Origin: Amycolatopsis alba DSM 44262
GTDB lineage: Bacteria; Actinomycetota; Actinomycetes; Mycobacteriales; Pseudonocardiaceae
DNA length: 64,000 nt
NCBI RefSeq assembly: GCF_000384215.1
Contig: NZ_KB913032.1
Location: 769,021 to 833,020, forward strand
Reading direction: 5' to 3'
In this document: positions 42,191-50,731 of the stretch, one piece after another
How the letters are laid out: the number at the start of each line of letters is the position of its first letter
How positions within the stretch are numbered: position 1 is the stretch's first letter
The notes under the pieces: generated by a model
What the model was told of the DNA's origin: nothing
Seen by the model: only the letters and a program-made list of their open reading frames with translations
The model's database searches: none
Translations under genes and position numbers: made by a program

Positions 42191-42967
42191 TCAGATGTGC
42201 TGCCGCATCGGCGTGAAGTCGGTCAGGATCACCGCGCGCTCACCGGTCTCCGGGCCGGGCCCGCGTTTGATCGGGGACACGTAGTGGCTGACCTTCGCGT
42301 CGGTCACCCCGTAGGACTCCAGCGGCTTGACCAGTTCGAATTCGGCCAGCGCCTCGCCGTCGGGCACGTCCGCGGGCAGCAGGCCCCGGTACTTCGGCGG
42401 CGCGATCACGTTCCGGCCGCCCACGACGTTCTGGCGGTAGACGAGATGCGCGAAGACGAACGGTTCGCCGTCCTGGTGCAGTTCGTTGGGCGAGGAGATG
42501 GCTTCGCCGCCGTCGTCGTCCACGGCCAGCTTGATCAGGTGCACGCCGACGTGCAGCGGGAACGCCGCGTCGTCCTCCGACCACCGCGTCTGCGCGAAGT
42601 CGAAATCGAGGATCTCGCGGATGATCGGGTTGTTCCTTGCCGTTTCGCTCATGGCGGGCAGTTTGCGGACCACGCCGACGTACTCGGGATTGTGGTCGGC
42701 CTGGTAGTACCCGTTCATCCAGCCCTGGTCGCCGAAATGGGTGTCCGGAATCCAGCTGAACTCCCGTGACCACGGCAGATAAAGGCCGCGGGCATAGCGG
42801 CGGTTGCGTCCCGCTTCGGTCGCGTAAGGATCCGGCGGGAGGTCGACGAACTCGGTGAGAAGGCGCTGGAAGACACCGTCGGATTCGGCGATCCCGAATT
42901 CCTCGGCGAGGTCGTAGCGGGCGAATCCGTGCTCGACGAGAGCGGGCGTTTCGGTTGCCGTCTGCAT
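42191..42967 (-). CDS. 2OG-Fe(II) dioxygenase, free amino-acid hydroxylase (IDO/PF10014) type
   Basis: The protein has 258 residues. The iron site is in SPNELHQDGEPFVFAHLVYRQ (H-x-D), followed by NVVGGRNVIAP, the pattern of the isoleucine/leucine dioxygenases of PF10014. The N-terminus carries FARYDLAEEFGI and ARGLYLPWSREF blocks seen in that family. It probably hydroxylates a free aliphatic amino acid used by the NRPS. It follows the AspH-type gene by 48 bases and is separated from the next gene by the 42.05-kb repeat element. Confidence 0.82.
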   Translation of the reverse strand: MQTATETPALVEHGFARYDLAEEFGIAESDGVFQRLLTEFVDLPPDPYATEAGRNRRYARGLYLPWSREFSWIPDTHFGDQGWMNGYYQADHNPEYVGVVRKLPAMSETARNNPIIREILDFDFAQTRWSEDDAAFPLHVGVHLIKLAVDDDGGEAISSPNELHQDGEPFVFAHLVYRQNVVGGRNVIAPPKYRGLLPADVPDGEALAEFELVKPLESYGVTDAKVSHYVSPIKRGPGPETGERAVILTDFTPMRQHI

Positions 42968-43015
42968 GAACTGTCCCTAGCAGTAGTCGAAATGGTGAAT
43001 GGCGGTGACGGGAAT

Positions 43016-44005
43016 TCAGACCGTGGTGAGCGGGCGTGCCTGCCGGACGACCACCTGACGCCGTCGTCCTCGCCGGGTGGAAAGCTCGACCTGCGGCGTT
43101 TCGCCGAAGAGGTCGAAGCGCAGCAGGCGTTCCTCGCTCCAGCCGAGCAGGCGGAACTCGCCGGCGCCCAGGTGCAGCAGCTCCACCGGCGCGCGTCCGT
43201 CGACACGCAGGACGAGCGCGCCGTCCTCGCCGGTCACTTCGGCGGCCAGGTCGGTCTCCGGGTCGTCTTCGACGGCGAGCCCCCATTCCATGAAGGTGAA
43301 CGGGACCGCGAAGCGGCAGGAGAACTCGGCGAGCTCGGACCGGGTGAGCGGCAGGACCGGCCGGTAGAAGGCGATGTCGCTGGACGGCAGCCCCGCCCGG
43401 AAGCTGTCCGGGAACAGGGCGAGCAGGTTGTCGTTGGTCGCGCAGTCGGCGACCAGGTGGATCCGGACCCGGTCCCCGGTGTTGCGCACCGAATGCGGGC
43501 GGTCGAAGTCGGCGTACCAGAGGGTTCCCGGCTGCCAGCGGTGTTCTGCCCCGTCCACCACCAGCACGGCACCGGGGTTGGTGACCAGCGGGATGTGCAG
43601 CCGCAGGTATCCGTAGGGAAGCCCGATCGGGTTGTCCGAATGTTCCTCCACGGACACTCCCGGCGCCAGCGCCATCAGCCGGACGCTGCGCAGTTCGGTG
43701 CCCAGTCCGGCCAGGATCTCCGCGAGGTAAGGAGCCTTGGCCATCAGCGGGGTGTCGTGGAACCAGTCGAGCCCCGGACCGCCGGGGTCGGTCCGCCGGA
43801 GATCGCCGCGCGGTGCGCGCAGGGACAGGACCTTCCAGTCCACATCGGATTCCTCACCGACGATACCGTCCTCAAAGGACCGCTGCAGCGCCCAGTGCTC
43901 GGACCCGCCGAGCTCCGCGAGATCCGCGCCGAGGCGATCGAGATCCAGGTCGTCCCGCAGCATCACCGCGGCTGGAAGGTTACTCAAGGAGCTGCTTTCG
44001 TGCAT
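43016..44005 (-). CDS. Aspartyl/asparaginyl beta-hydroxylase-type Fe/2OG enzyme with C-terminal extension
   Basis: The protein has 329 residues from the ATG at 44005, behind GAGG. The AspH domain spans about 40-215. The iron ligands are in SVEEHSDNPIGL (H-x-D) and the distal RPHSVRNTG; the RIHLVADC strand follows. The C-terminal 100 residues form a second, unassigned domain. SyrP-like AspH proteins in NRPS clusters hydroxylate carrier-bound Asp or Asn, and the A-PCP didomain here has an Asp/Asn-like pocket. The 110-base gap upstream contains a TAGAAT hexamer (minus strand, 44071-44066) that might be an internal promoter. Confidence 0.83.
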   Translation of the reverse strand: MHESSSLSNLPAAVMLRDDLDLDRLGADLAELGGSEHWALQRSFEDGIVGEESDVDWKVLSLRAPRGDLRRTDPGGPGLDWFHDTPLMAKAPYLAEILAGLGTELRSVRLMALAPGVSVEEHSDNPIGLPYGYLRLHIPLVTNPGAVLVVDGAEHRWQPGTLWYADFDRPHSVRNTGDRVRIHLVADCATNDNLLALFPDSFRAGLPSSDIAFYRPVLPLTRSELAEFSCRFAVPFTFMEWGLAVEDDPETDLAAEVTGEDGALVLRVDGRAPVELLHLGAGEFRLLGWSEERLLRFDLFGETPQVELSTRRGRRRQVVVRQARPLTTV

Positions 44006-44116
44006 GGAAACCTCACTTGAATGAGCCTTGATCGAGGGTGGCCCTGTGACCGGTGCCGTTCTTTCATTCTACGCCGGGAAAAGCATTCCGAAACGCGCGG
44101 AAACGGCCAGGACCAT

Positions 44117-45370
44117 TTAGGACACGGCCGCGGCGGCGACCCGCGGCGATTCGGGAAAATCACGCATTTTCCGCATGCCGCCGAACAACAGAATCGCCGT
44201 CGACAGCACCTGGAGGCCGCTCATCATCCACAATGTTTCCCGGACACCGAACACTTCACCGAGAGCCCCGCCGAGCAAACCGCCGACGGCGATGGCGCCG
44301 AAGCTGATCACGGCGGCGCTCGCGCTGATCCGCCCGATCAGTTCCGGCGGGCAGTACCGCTGCCTGAAGGTGTCGGTGATGATGCTCGCCGCGACCACAC
44401 CCGTGCCGAGGCCGACACCGCCGATGACGAAGTACGCGAGGCCGGCACCCGGTCCGGTCAAGGGGAACAACAGCGTGAAAGGTGCGGCGCCCAACTGGCA
44501 GAGCAGCGCGGCCCTCGCGGTGCCGAACCGGTGCGCGATCCGGTGGGACACCAGGACTCCGAGGACACCGCCCAGACCGCACAACGTCAGCACCACGCCG
44601 ACGATCGCCTCCCCTGCGCCGACCGTCCGCACCAGGAACACCACTTCGATCGAGCTCAGCCCGGTCAGCGCGAGGTTGGACACGGCGCTGAACACCGCCA
44701 GCGTGCGCAGGATCGGGTCCCGGAACAGGAACCTGAGCCCGTCGCCGACCTCGGTGCGCAACCGGCGCCGCCGGAGGGCCGCGGGCGGTGGCTCGACGGT
44801 CCGGATCGCGCGCAGGCAGATCCAGGAGACGACGAAGCTGAGCGCGTCGGCCACCAATCCCGCGACGGCGCCGAAAGCCTGCACCAGCATTCCGGCCAGC
44901 CCCGGACCGATGACCTCCGCCGTCGATTCACTGCCCTGCAGGCGCGCGTTTCCCGCCAGCAATTCTTTGTCGGTGAGCAAGGTCGGCAGATACGCCCGAT
45001 ACGCGGTGGTGAAGAAGACCTTGGCGCAACCACCGGCGAAAGCGGCCAGAAGCAGATGGGGAATGGTGAGCGCGCCCGCCCAGGCGGCGACCGGAACGCT
45101 GACGTAAGCCACGAAAGAGACGGCGTCACAGACCAGCATCACCGGGCGGCGCGGCAGGCGATCCACCCAGGCGCCCGCGGGCAGGCCGAGGATCAGCCAG
45201 GGCAGCCAGGCGACCGACGTCAGCAGTCCGACGACGAAGGTGTCCGCGTGCAGTGCCACGACGGCGACCAGCGGCAGTGCCACCACGGCGATCCCGCTGC
45301 CGAGCAGGCTCGTGGTCTCCCCGAACCAGAACAACCGGAAATCCCGTCCGGTCACCGCGCGCGCGGTCAT
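44117..45370 (-). CDS. MFS exporter (MFS_3 type), probable product efflux
   Basis: The protein has 417 residues; its ATG overlaps the NRPS stop in ATGA. It has about 12 hydrophobic helices. The loop between helices 2 and 3 carries the motif [17 protein letters not shown], characteristic of the actinobacterial MFS_3 / macrolide-efflux-like group. Translational coupling to the terminal NRPS makes export of, or self-resistance to, the peptide the likely job. Confidence 0.87.
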   Translation of the reverse strand: MTARAVTGRDFRLFWFGETTSLLGSGIAVVALPLVAVVALHADTFVVGLLTSVAWLPWLILGLPAGAWVDRLPRRPVMLVCDAVSFVAYVSVPVAAWAGALTIPHLLLAAFAGGCAKVFFTTAYRAYLPTLLTDKELLAGNARLQGSESTAEVIGPGLAGMLVQAFGAVAGLVADALSFVVSWICLRAIRTVEPPPAALRRRRLRTEVGDGLRFLFRDPILRTLAVFSAVSNLALTGLSSIEVVFLVRTVGAGEAIVGVVLTLCGLGGVLGVLVSHRIAHRFGTARAALLCQLGAAPFTLLFPLTGPGAGLAYFVIGGVGLGTGVVAASIITDTFRQRYCPPELIGRISASAAVISFGAIAVGGLLGGALGEVFGVRETLWMMSGLQVLSTAILLFGGMRKMRDFPESPRVAAAAVS

Positions 45371-48300
45371 CGGTCGTCCGCCTTCGCCCGCTCGCCGTCC
45401 AGCCTGGCGAGCTCCGCGGCGAGGACGCCGCCGATCAGCGCGATCGGCTTCGGCTGGGTGATCTCACCGTGCGCGCAGGCGATCTCGTGCACGTCCACCC
45501 TTCCGGTCACGTGGTCCCGCCACGACCCCGGCTCGGGGGAATCCGCCGATCTTCCCTCCGTGGCCGAGAAGAACACCACTTCTCCTCGGTACTTTTCGGG
45601 CCGGAGTTCGCTGTAGACCCGATCGTTGTCCACGAAGACCCTGGCCAGGGCGGTGACCTCGTCGGTGTTCAGCCACTCCAGCGGGCCGCCTGGCCGTCGG
45701 ACGGCGCGCTCGAAGTCTTCGTGGCTCAGCGACCCGGACTCGGAGAGGTCATACCCCAGGGAGTCCAGGAGATCGGTGTACACCTCCGGGCTCCCGTCGA
45801 CGAGCGGCCGGTAGCCCGGCACCACGGCGGGCGGGTAGCCGTCGAGCAGGACGAGCAGGTCCACTTCAGCACCGGCGGCCTGAAGATCGGTGGCCATCAG
45901 GTGGACGAGCACGGCACCGAAGGACCATCCCACCAGTCGATAGGGCCCTTCCGGTTGGACGGACCGGAGCTGCTCCACGTAGTCCTTGACCATTTCGTGC
46001 GCGGACCGGCCGCTCGCGGACGGGTCGGTGAGCCCCCTCGACTGCAGGCCGTAAATCGGATAGCCGGCGTCGATGTGGCCGAGCAGACCCGAATAGACCC
46101 AGCTGATGCCGGCGGCCGGATGCACGCAGAACAACGGCGTCCGGCCCGCTCCCGTCCGCAGCGGGAGCAGGGCCGACAGCGGGTCCTGTCCGGCACCGGC
46201 GGCCAGCCGGTCCACCAGATCCGCGACGGTCGGCGCCTGGAACAGGTCCAGGATGGTGAGGTTCCCGCCCAGTACCGCCCGCACCCGTGACAGCAACCTC
46301 GTGGCGAGCAGGGAATGGCCACCCAGTTCGAAGAAGCTCTCCTCGGCGCCGACCCTGGCCAGCCCGAGCACGTCCGCGAACAGCCCGCAAAGGACCTCTT
46401 CGTACGGCCCTCGCGGACCACGCGACACCGGGCGGTGTTCGAGGTCCGGCGGCGGCAACGCGTCCCGGTCGAGTTTTCCGTTGGACGTCATGGGAAGCCG
46501 GTCCACCGGCTGGAAGAACGACGGGATCATGTAGTCGGGCAGGGTCGACGACAGCCGCCTGCGCAGGTCTCGCGCCTCGATGACCTCGCCGGGGAGCGCC
46601 TGCGCGTAGGCCACCAGCCGTTTGTCGCCTCCGGCGTCCTCGTGCACGGCCACCGCGGCTTGCGCCACCTCCGGGCAGCGGGCCAGCGCGGCCTCCACCT
46701 CGCCGAGTTCGATGCGGAAGCCCCGCACCTTCACCTGGTCGTCGATGCGGCCCAGATAGTCCAGCCGCCCTCGGTGGTCCCAGCGGACCAGGTCGCCGGT
46801 CCGGTACATGCGGGCCCCGGCCGGGACGAACGGGCAGGCGACGAACCGTTCGGCGGTCGCACCGGGACGGTTCAGATAACCGCGGGCGAGGCCGGGGCCG
46901 GTCACGTACAACTCCCCCGGCACCCCTGGCGCGACGGGCCGCAAGCGCTCGTCGAGCACGAAGACCGCGGTGTTCCCGATCGGACGGCCGATCAGCGGCT
47001 GCGGGCTGTCCGCGGCGTCCCACCACAGCGCGTCCAGGGTGCATTCCGTGGGGCCGTAAAGGTTGTAGCAGAACGTCCCGGCCGCCTCCCGGACGCTGGT
47101 CCACAGCGCCTGCCCGGCGGCTTCCCCGCCCAGCAGCAGCACTCGCGGCGGACGCGGCCCGGTGAGCATCCCCTCATCGAGCAGTTGCTCCGCGTAGGTG
47201 GGCGTGACGTCGAGGACGTCGATCCCGGCCATGGCGACGTAGCCGGTCAGCGCGGCGGCGTCCCGCCGGATGTCGTCGCGGATGACGTGGAGTTCGTGTC
47301 CGGCCAGCATCCAGAACAGCGCTTCCCACGAGGTGTCGAACGACAGCGAGGCGGTGACGGCCGACCGCAGCCGCCGTCGCGCGCTGTCCTCGGTGCGGGC
47401 GATCAGCCCGGCACGGTGGAAGGCGTACAGATTGCTCAACGCGGAATGCGGTGTCACCACGCCCTTGGGGCGGCCGGTGGATCCGGAGGTGTAGATGACG
47501 TACGCGGCGCTTTCGGGTGGCACGGGCAGATGCAGATCCGCCACGGGATCCGGCGGGGTCACGAGCCGGTCCGCGAACACCGCGGGCAGGTCGCCGAACC
47601 CCCGGCTGCTGTCGGTGACGACCGCGACCGGCGCGGCGTCCCGGAGCATGTGCCCGATCCGCTCGGGCGGGTACTCGAGATCGACTTGCAGATAGGCCGC
47701 GCCGGTCTTGAGCACCGCCAGCATCGCCACGATGGAATCGGCCGACCTCGGCAGGGCCAGCGCGACCACGCGCTCCGCCCGCGCTCCCAGCTCGATCAGC
47801 CGGTGCGCGAGGAGATTGGCCCGGCTGTTGAGCTCCGCGAAGGTGAGCACGGTGTTCTCGCACACCAAGGCACTCGCCCGCGGAGTCCGCGCGGCCTGCG
47901 CCTCGAACAGCTCCGCGACGGTGGCCGTCGACGCCGGCTCGGCGGTGTCGTTCCATTCGACGAGGACCTGATGGCGCTGCTCGGGAGAAAGCGGATCGGC
48001 TTCTCCGACCGGCCGTCGCGGAGCGGACAGGAGCTGCCGCAGCACTCGGGGCAGGGCGCCCGCGATGAGTTCCGCCGTGGCCCGGTCGAACAGGCCGGTG
48101 GCGTATTCGAGAGCGCCGCCGATCCCCGCGGGCGTGCCGTCCGGCTCGTGGTGCTCCTGGAAATCGGCGGACAGGTCGAACTTCGCGACCTCCCAGCCCA
48201 GCTGTTCCTCGGAACAGTCGAGCCCTGGCAACGAAAGGGTGGCTTCCGTGCCCTCGGACAGGGTCATCATGACCTGGAAGAGCGGATGCCGCGCCGGTGA

Positions 48301-49308
48301 ACGCTCCGGGTTCAGCTCCTCGACCAGCCGCTCGAAAGGGACGTCCTGATGGTCGTAGGCGGCCAGATTCGCGTCCCGTACCCGGAGCAGCAGCTCGGTG
48401 AAGCCCGGATCGCCGGAGAGGTCGTTACGCAGCACCAACGTGTTCACGAAGAACCCCACCACCTCCTCCAGCGCCTCGTCCAGCCGTCCTGCCACCGCGG
48501 TGCCGATCGGGATGTCCGTTCCGGCGCCCAAACGGGAGAGCAGGACGGCCAGTGCCGCCTGCAGCGCCATGAACGTGGTGCAGCCGTGTTCGGCGGCGAC
48601 CGCGACCAGGCGGCGGTGCAGGCCGGCGTCGAGCTCCAGCGGCACCCAGCCGCCACGGTGATCGGCCACGGCGGGACGCGGCCGGTCGAACGGCAGGTTC
48701 AGCTCGGCGGGCAACCCGGCCAGCCGCTCCCGCCAGAAGGACACCTGCGTGGCGAGCAGGCTCGCCGGATCGTCCGGGTCGCCCAGCAACTCCCGCTGCC
48801 AGACCGCGTAGTCCGCGTAATGCACCGGCAGCGGCGTCCACTGTGGAGCGTCGCCCGCCGCCCTCGCCCGGTAGGCCGTGGCGAGATCGGTCAGCAGCGG
48901 CTGCCAGGACCAGCCGTCACAGGCGATGTGGTGGATCACCAGCGCCAGCACCTGTTCCCGTGGCGCCGTCGTGACCACCGTCGCGCGGATCGGAAGGTCT
49001 TCGGTCAGGTCGAAACCGCGGTCGACGGCGGCCGAAAGAACGACGGCGAGTTCGTCCTCCCCGCATTCGGCCTCGTCGAGCTCTGGCCTTCGCGCGAGTA
49101 CCCGCGGTACCGGCTCCCCGTCGACGGCGGGATAGACCGTGCGCAGGACGGGGTGCCGGTCGACCAGGTCGGCGAGCGCCGAGGCCAGGGCGGCACGGTC
49201 CAGCTCACCTCTCGTCCGTATCGCCAGCGGGCAGTTGTAGACCGTCGACCGGCTGTCGAGGCGGTTCAGGAACCACAGCCTCCGCTGGGCATAGGACACT
49301 GGGGACAC
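45367..49308 (-). CDS. Terminal NRPS module: C-A-PCP-TE
   Basis: The protein has 1,313 residues from the GTG at 49308, six bases after GAGGAG. C domain about 1-440 is LCL-like with [11 protein letters not shown] near 127. A domain about 460-940: [52 protein letters not shown] has [10 protein letters not shown] near 995. TE about 1055-1313 has the nucleophile in VGWSFGAV, Asp in LLDGYPP and His in CAHGEI. Pocket residues read as D-T-E-D-L-G-L-L-D. The acidic residues suggest a cationic or hydroxylated side chain, at low certainty. It releases the finished peptide by hydrolysis or cyclisation. The MFS gene overlaps its end. Confidence 0.93.
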   Translation of the reverse strand: MSPVSYAQRRLWFLNRLDSRSTVYNCPLAIRTRGELDRAALASALADLVDRHPVLRTVYPAVDGEPVPRVLARRPELDEAECGEDELAVVLSAAVDRGFDLTEDLPIRATVVTTAPREQVLALVIHHIACDGWSWQPLLTDLATAYRARAAGDAPQWTPLPVHYADYAVWQRELLGDPDDPASLLATQVSFWRERLAGLPAELNLPFDRPRPAVADHRGGWVPLELDAGLHRRLVAVAAEHGCTTFMALQAALAVLLSRLGAGTDIPIGTAVAGRLDEALEEVVGFFVNTLVLRNDLSGDPGFTELLLRVRDANLAAYDHQDVPFERLVEELNPERSPARHPLFQVMMTLSEGTEATLSLPGLDCSEEQLGWEVAKFDLSADFQEHHEPDGTPAGIGGALEYATGLFDRATAELIAGALPRVLRQLLSAPRRPVGEADPLSPEQRHQVLVEWNDTAEPASTATVAELFEAQAARTPRASALVCENTVLTFAELNSRANLLAHRLIELGARAERVVALALPRSADSIVAMLAVLKTGAAYLQVDLEYPPERIGHMLRDAAPVAVVTDSSRGFGDLPAVFADRLVTPPDPVADLHLPVPPESAAYVIYTSGSTGRPKGVVTPHSALSNLYAFHRAGLIARTEDSARRRLRSAVTASLSFDTSWEALFWMLAGHELHVIRDDIRRDAAALTGYVAMAGIDVLDVTPTYAEQLLDEGMLTGPRPPRVLLLGGEAAGQALWTSVREAAGTFCYNLYGPTECTLDALWWDAADSPQPLIGRPIGNTAVFVLDERLRPVAPGVPGELYVTGPGLARGYLNRPGATAERFVACPFVPAGARMYRTGDLVRWDHRGRLDYLGRIDDQVKVRGFRIELGEVEAALARCPEVAQAAVAVHEDAGGDKRLVAYAQALPGEVIEARDLRRRLSSTLPDYMIPSFFQPVDRLPMTSNGKLDRDALPPPDLEHRPVSRGPRGPYEEVLCGLFADVLGLARVGAEESFFELGGHSLLATRLLSRVRAVLGGNLTILDLFQAPTVADLVDRLAAGAGQDPLSALLPLRTGAGRTPLFCVHPAAGISWVYSGLLGHIDAGYPIYGLQSRGLTDPSASGRSAHEMVKDYVEQLRSVQPEGPYRLVGWSFGAVLVHLMATDLQAAGAEVDLLVLLDGYPPAVVPGYRPLVDGSPEVYTDLLDSLGYDLSESGSLSHEDFERAVRRPGGPLEWLNTDEVTALARVFVDNDRVYSELRPEKYRGEVVFFSATEGRSADSPEPGSWRDHVTGRVDVHEIACAHGEITQPKPIALIGGVLAAELARLDGERAKADDR

Positions 49309-49318
49309 GAGCTACTCC

Positions 49319-50074
49319 TCAGGAAGCAGAGTCGAGCGAAGCGATCCGGGCCGGGAGGGCACTCCAGATCTCCGGGGTGTAGAAGTGGCCGCCGCCGAGG
49401 ACGTCGTGCCGGTGCGGGCCGTCGGTCAGGCCGCCCCACCGGGCACCCGCGTCCGCGCTGATCAGCTGATCGTCGCCGCCGGAAAAGACCTGAAGCGGCA
49501 CGCTCACCCGCGCACCCGTGTACTCGAAGGTGTCCCGCACCCCGATATCGGCCCGCATCAGCTCCAGTGCCACTTCGGTCAGGTCGGCGTCTTCGAGCAC
49601 GTACGAGGGCAGCACACCGTGGGTGCTCATCCACTCCAGCAGCCGCTGGTCGTCGTCCTGCCGCGCCGGGAAGAGTTCGGCGGCGGTCAGGCCGCGGTCG
49701 GGAGCGTTGCAGGAGGACACCACGAGCGCCTCGGGCTTCCGTGTCCCGCCGGCTTCGAGCCGCGCGGCCACGTCGAAGGCCAGCCAGCCGCTCATGCTGT
49801 GTCCGAAAAGGACATACGGGCCGAGGTCCGCCGCGCGGACCGCGCGCGTCACATCCGCCGCCAGTTCGTCCCAGTCGCGGGGGAAGGGCTCGTTGAACCT
49901 TCCCTCCCGGCCGGGATAGCAGAGCACGACGAGGTCCGTCCCGACGGGCATGTTCGCCGTCCAGTGCCGATAAGCGGCCGTGCCGCCGCCGAAGAAGCTC
50001 AGGCCCACCAACGTTCGCTCGGCGTCGGGCGTCCGGAGCAGCGGCACCACCGTCGTGTCCCTCATACCGCTCAT
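49319..50074 (-). CDS. Type II thioesterase
   Basis: The protein has 251 residues from the ATG at 50074; Met4 at 50065 is also possible. It is an alpha/beta hydrolase with the nucleophile in LFGHSMSGW, Asp in SGGDDQL and His in GGGHFYTP. This is the GrsT/LipX-type editing thioesterase, which removes misprimed or stalled groups from PCPs. It lies between the MbtH gene (three bases) and the terminal NRPS (ten bases). It could also act as an aminoacyl shuttle between the orphan carriers, since no SyrC-like transferase is seen. Confidence 0.9.
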   Translation of the reverse strand: MSGMRDTTVVPLLRTPDAERTLVGLSFFGGGTAAYRHWTANMPVGTDLVVLCYPGREGRFNEPFPRDWDELAADVTRAVRAADLGPYVLFGHSMSGWLAFDVAARLEAGGTRKPEALVVSSCNAPDRGLTAAELFPARQDDDQRLLEWMSTHGVLPSYVLEDADLTEVALELMRADIGVRDTFEYTGARVSVPLQVFSGGDDQLISADAGARWGGLTDGPHRHDVLGGGHFYTPEIWSALPARIASLDSAS

Positions 50075-50077
50075 CGG

Positions 50078-50290
50078 TCAGGTCTCGTTCATCGCTGCCG
50101 CCAGACTGGCCGGCCGCATATCCGTCCAGTTCGCCTCGATGTGGTCGAGGCAGGCGGTCCGCGTTCCCGCGCCGAACACGGTGGACCAGCCGTCGGGCAC
50201 GGCGATGTTCGCGGGCCACAGGGAATGCTGCCGCTCCGCGTTGATCAGGACGAGGTAGGAGCCGTCTTCATCGTCGAACGGACTTTTCAC
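50078..50290 (-). CDS. MbtH-family NRPS accessory protein
   Basis: The protein has 70 residues from the GTG at 50290, after GGAAAG. The family core is intact: SPFDDEDGSYLVLINAERQH, SLWP, VPDGWSTVFG and the terminal WTDMRP, including the conserved Trp residues. MbtH proteins bind A domains and are needed for their folding or activity. It should serve one or more of the four A-domain proteins of this cluster. Confidence 0.92.
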   Translation of the reverse strand: MKSPFDDEDGSYLVLINAERQHSLWPANIAVPDGWSTVFGAGTRTACLDHIEANWTDMRPASLAAAMNET

Positions 50291-50340
50291 AACTTTCCTT
50301 CCACAATAGGAATCCGTAACTGTTCCGCTTCGGTTGGCGT

Positions 50341-50358
50341 GGTCCGTGAAGGCCTGGC
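50341..50358. repeat. Half copy of the gene-end hairpin inside the NRPS operon
   Basis: GGTCCGTGAAGGCCTGGCTC lies directly downstream of the LuxR stop (minus strand). The GTCCGTGAAGGCC arm is present, but the second arm is missing. A short GGCTC/GAGCC stem overlaps the stop codon. It probably attenuates rather than terminates, since MbtH and later genes are downstream. Confidence 0.4.
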
Positions 50359-50721
50359 TCAGAGCCAGCCGAGCCGCGCGGCCTTGACCCCGGCCTCGAA
50401 CCGGCTGCGGGCGCCGAGCCGCTCCATCAGGGCCGCCATCATGCGCCGCGCCGTCCGGTGCGAAATGTGCAGCCTGCCCGCCGCGGCGGCGTCGGTGCAC
50501 CCCGCGGCGAGCAGCTTGAGCAAGGCCAGTTCCTTGCCGTTCAAGGAGTCGCCCGGCGGTGGCTCGGCCTGGCCTGCGGTGAGCAGGCGGATGACCTCGG
50601 CACGGGTTTCGGCGACCTGCCGCTGCCGTCGCATCAGTTCCTCGTGCTGGACGGCCAGCGACCGCCCCAGGTCGGCCATCTCCCGGCCGACCGCTTCTTC
50701 CATCATTTCCAGTCCGGACAT
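50359..50721 (-). CDS. Small LuxR-type HTH regulator within the NRPS operon
   Basis: The protein has 120 residues from the ATG at 50721, after GAGGAG. Residues 1-55 form a charged helix, possibly coiled coil (REMADLGRSLAVQHEELMRR). Residues 60-120 form a LuxR/GerE HTH (NGKELALLKLLAAGCTDAAAAGRLHISHRTARRMMAALMERL). There is no receiver or ligand domain. It starts ten bases after the large NRPS gene, so it is co-transcribed with it. It is the only obvious pathway-linked regulator in the cluster. Confidence 0.85.
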   Translation of the reverse strand: MSGLEMMEEAVGREMADLGRSLAVQHEELMRRQRQVAETRAEVIRLLTAGQAEPPPGDSLNGKELALLKLLAAGCTDAAAAGRLHISHRTARRMMAALMERLGARSRFEAGVKAARLGWL

Positions 50722-50731
50722 GGTGCTCCTC

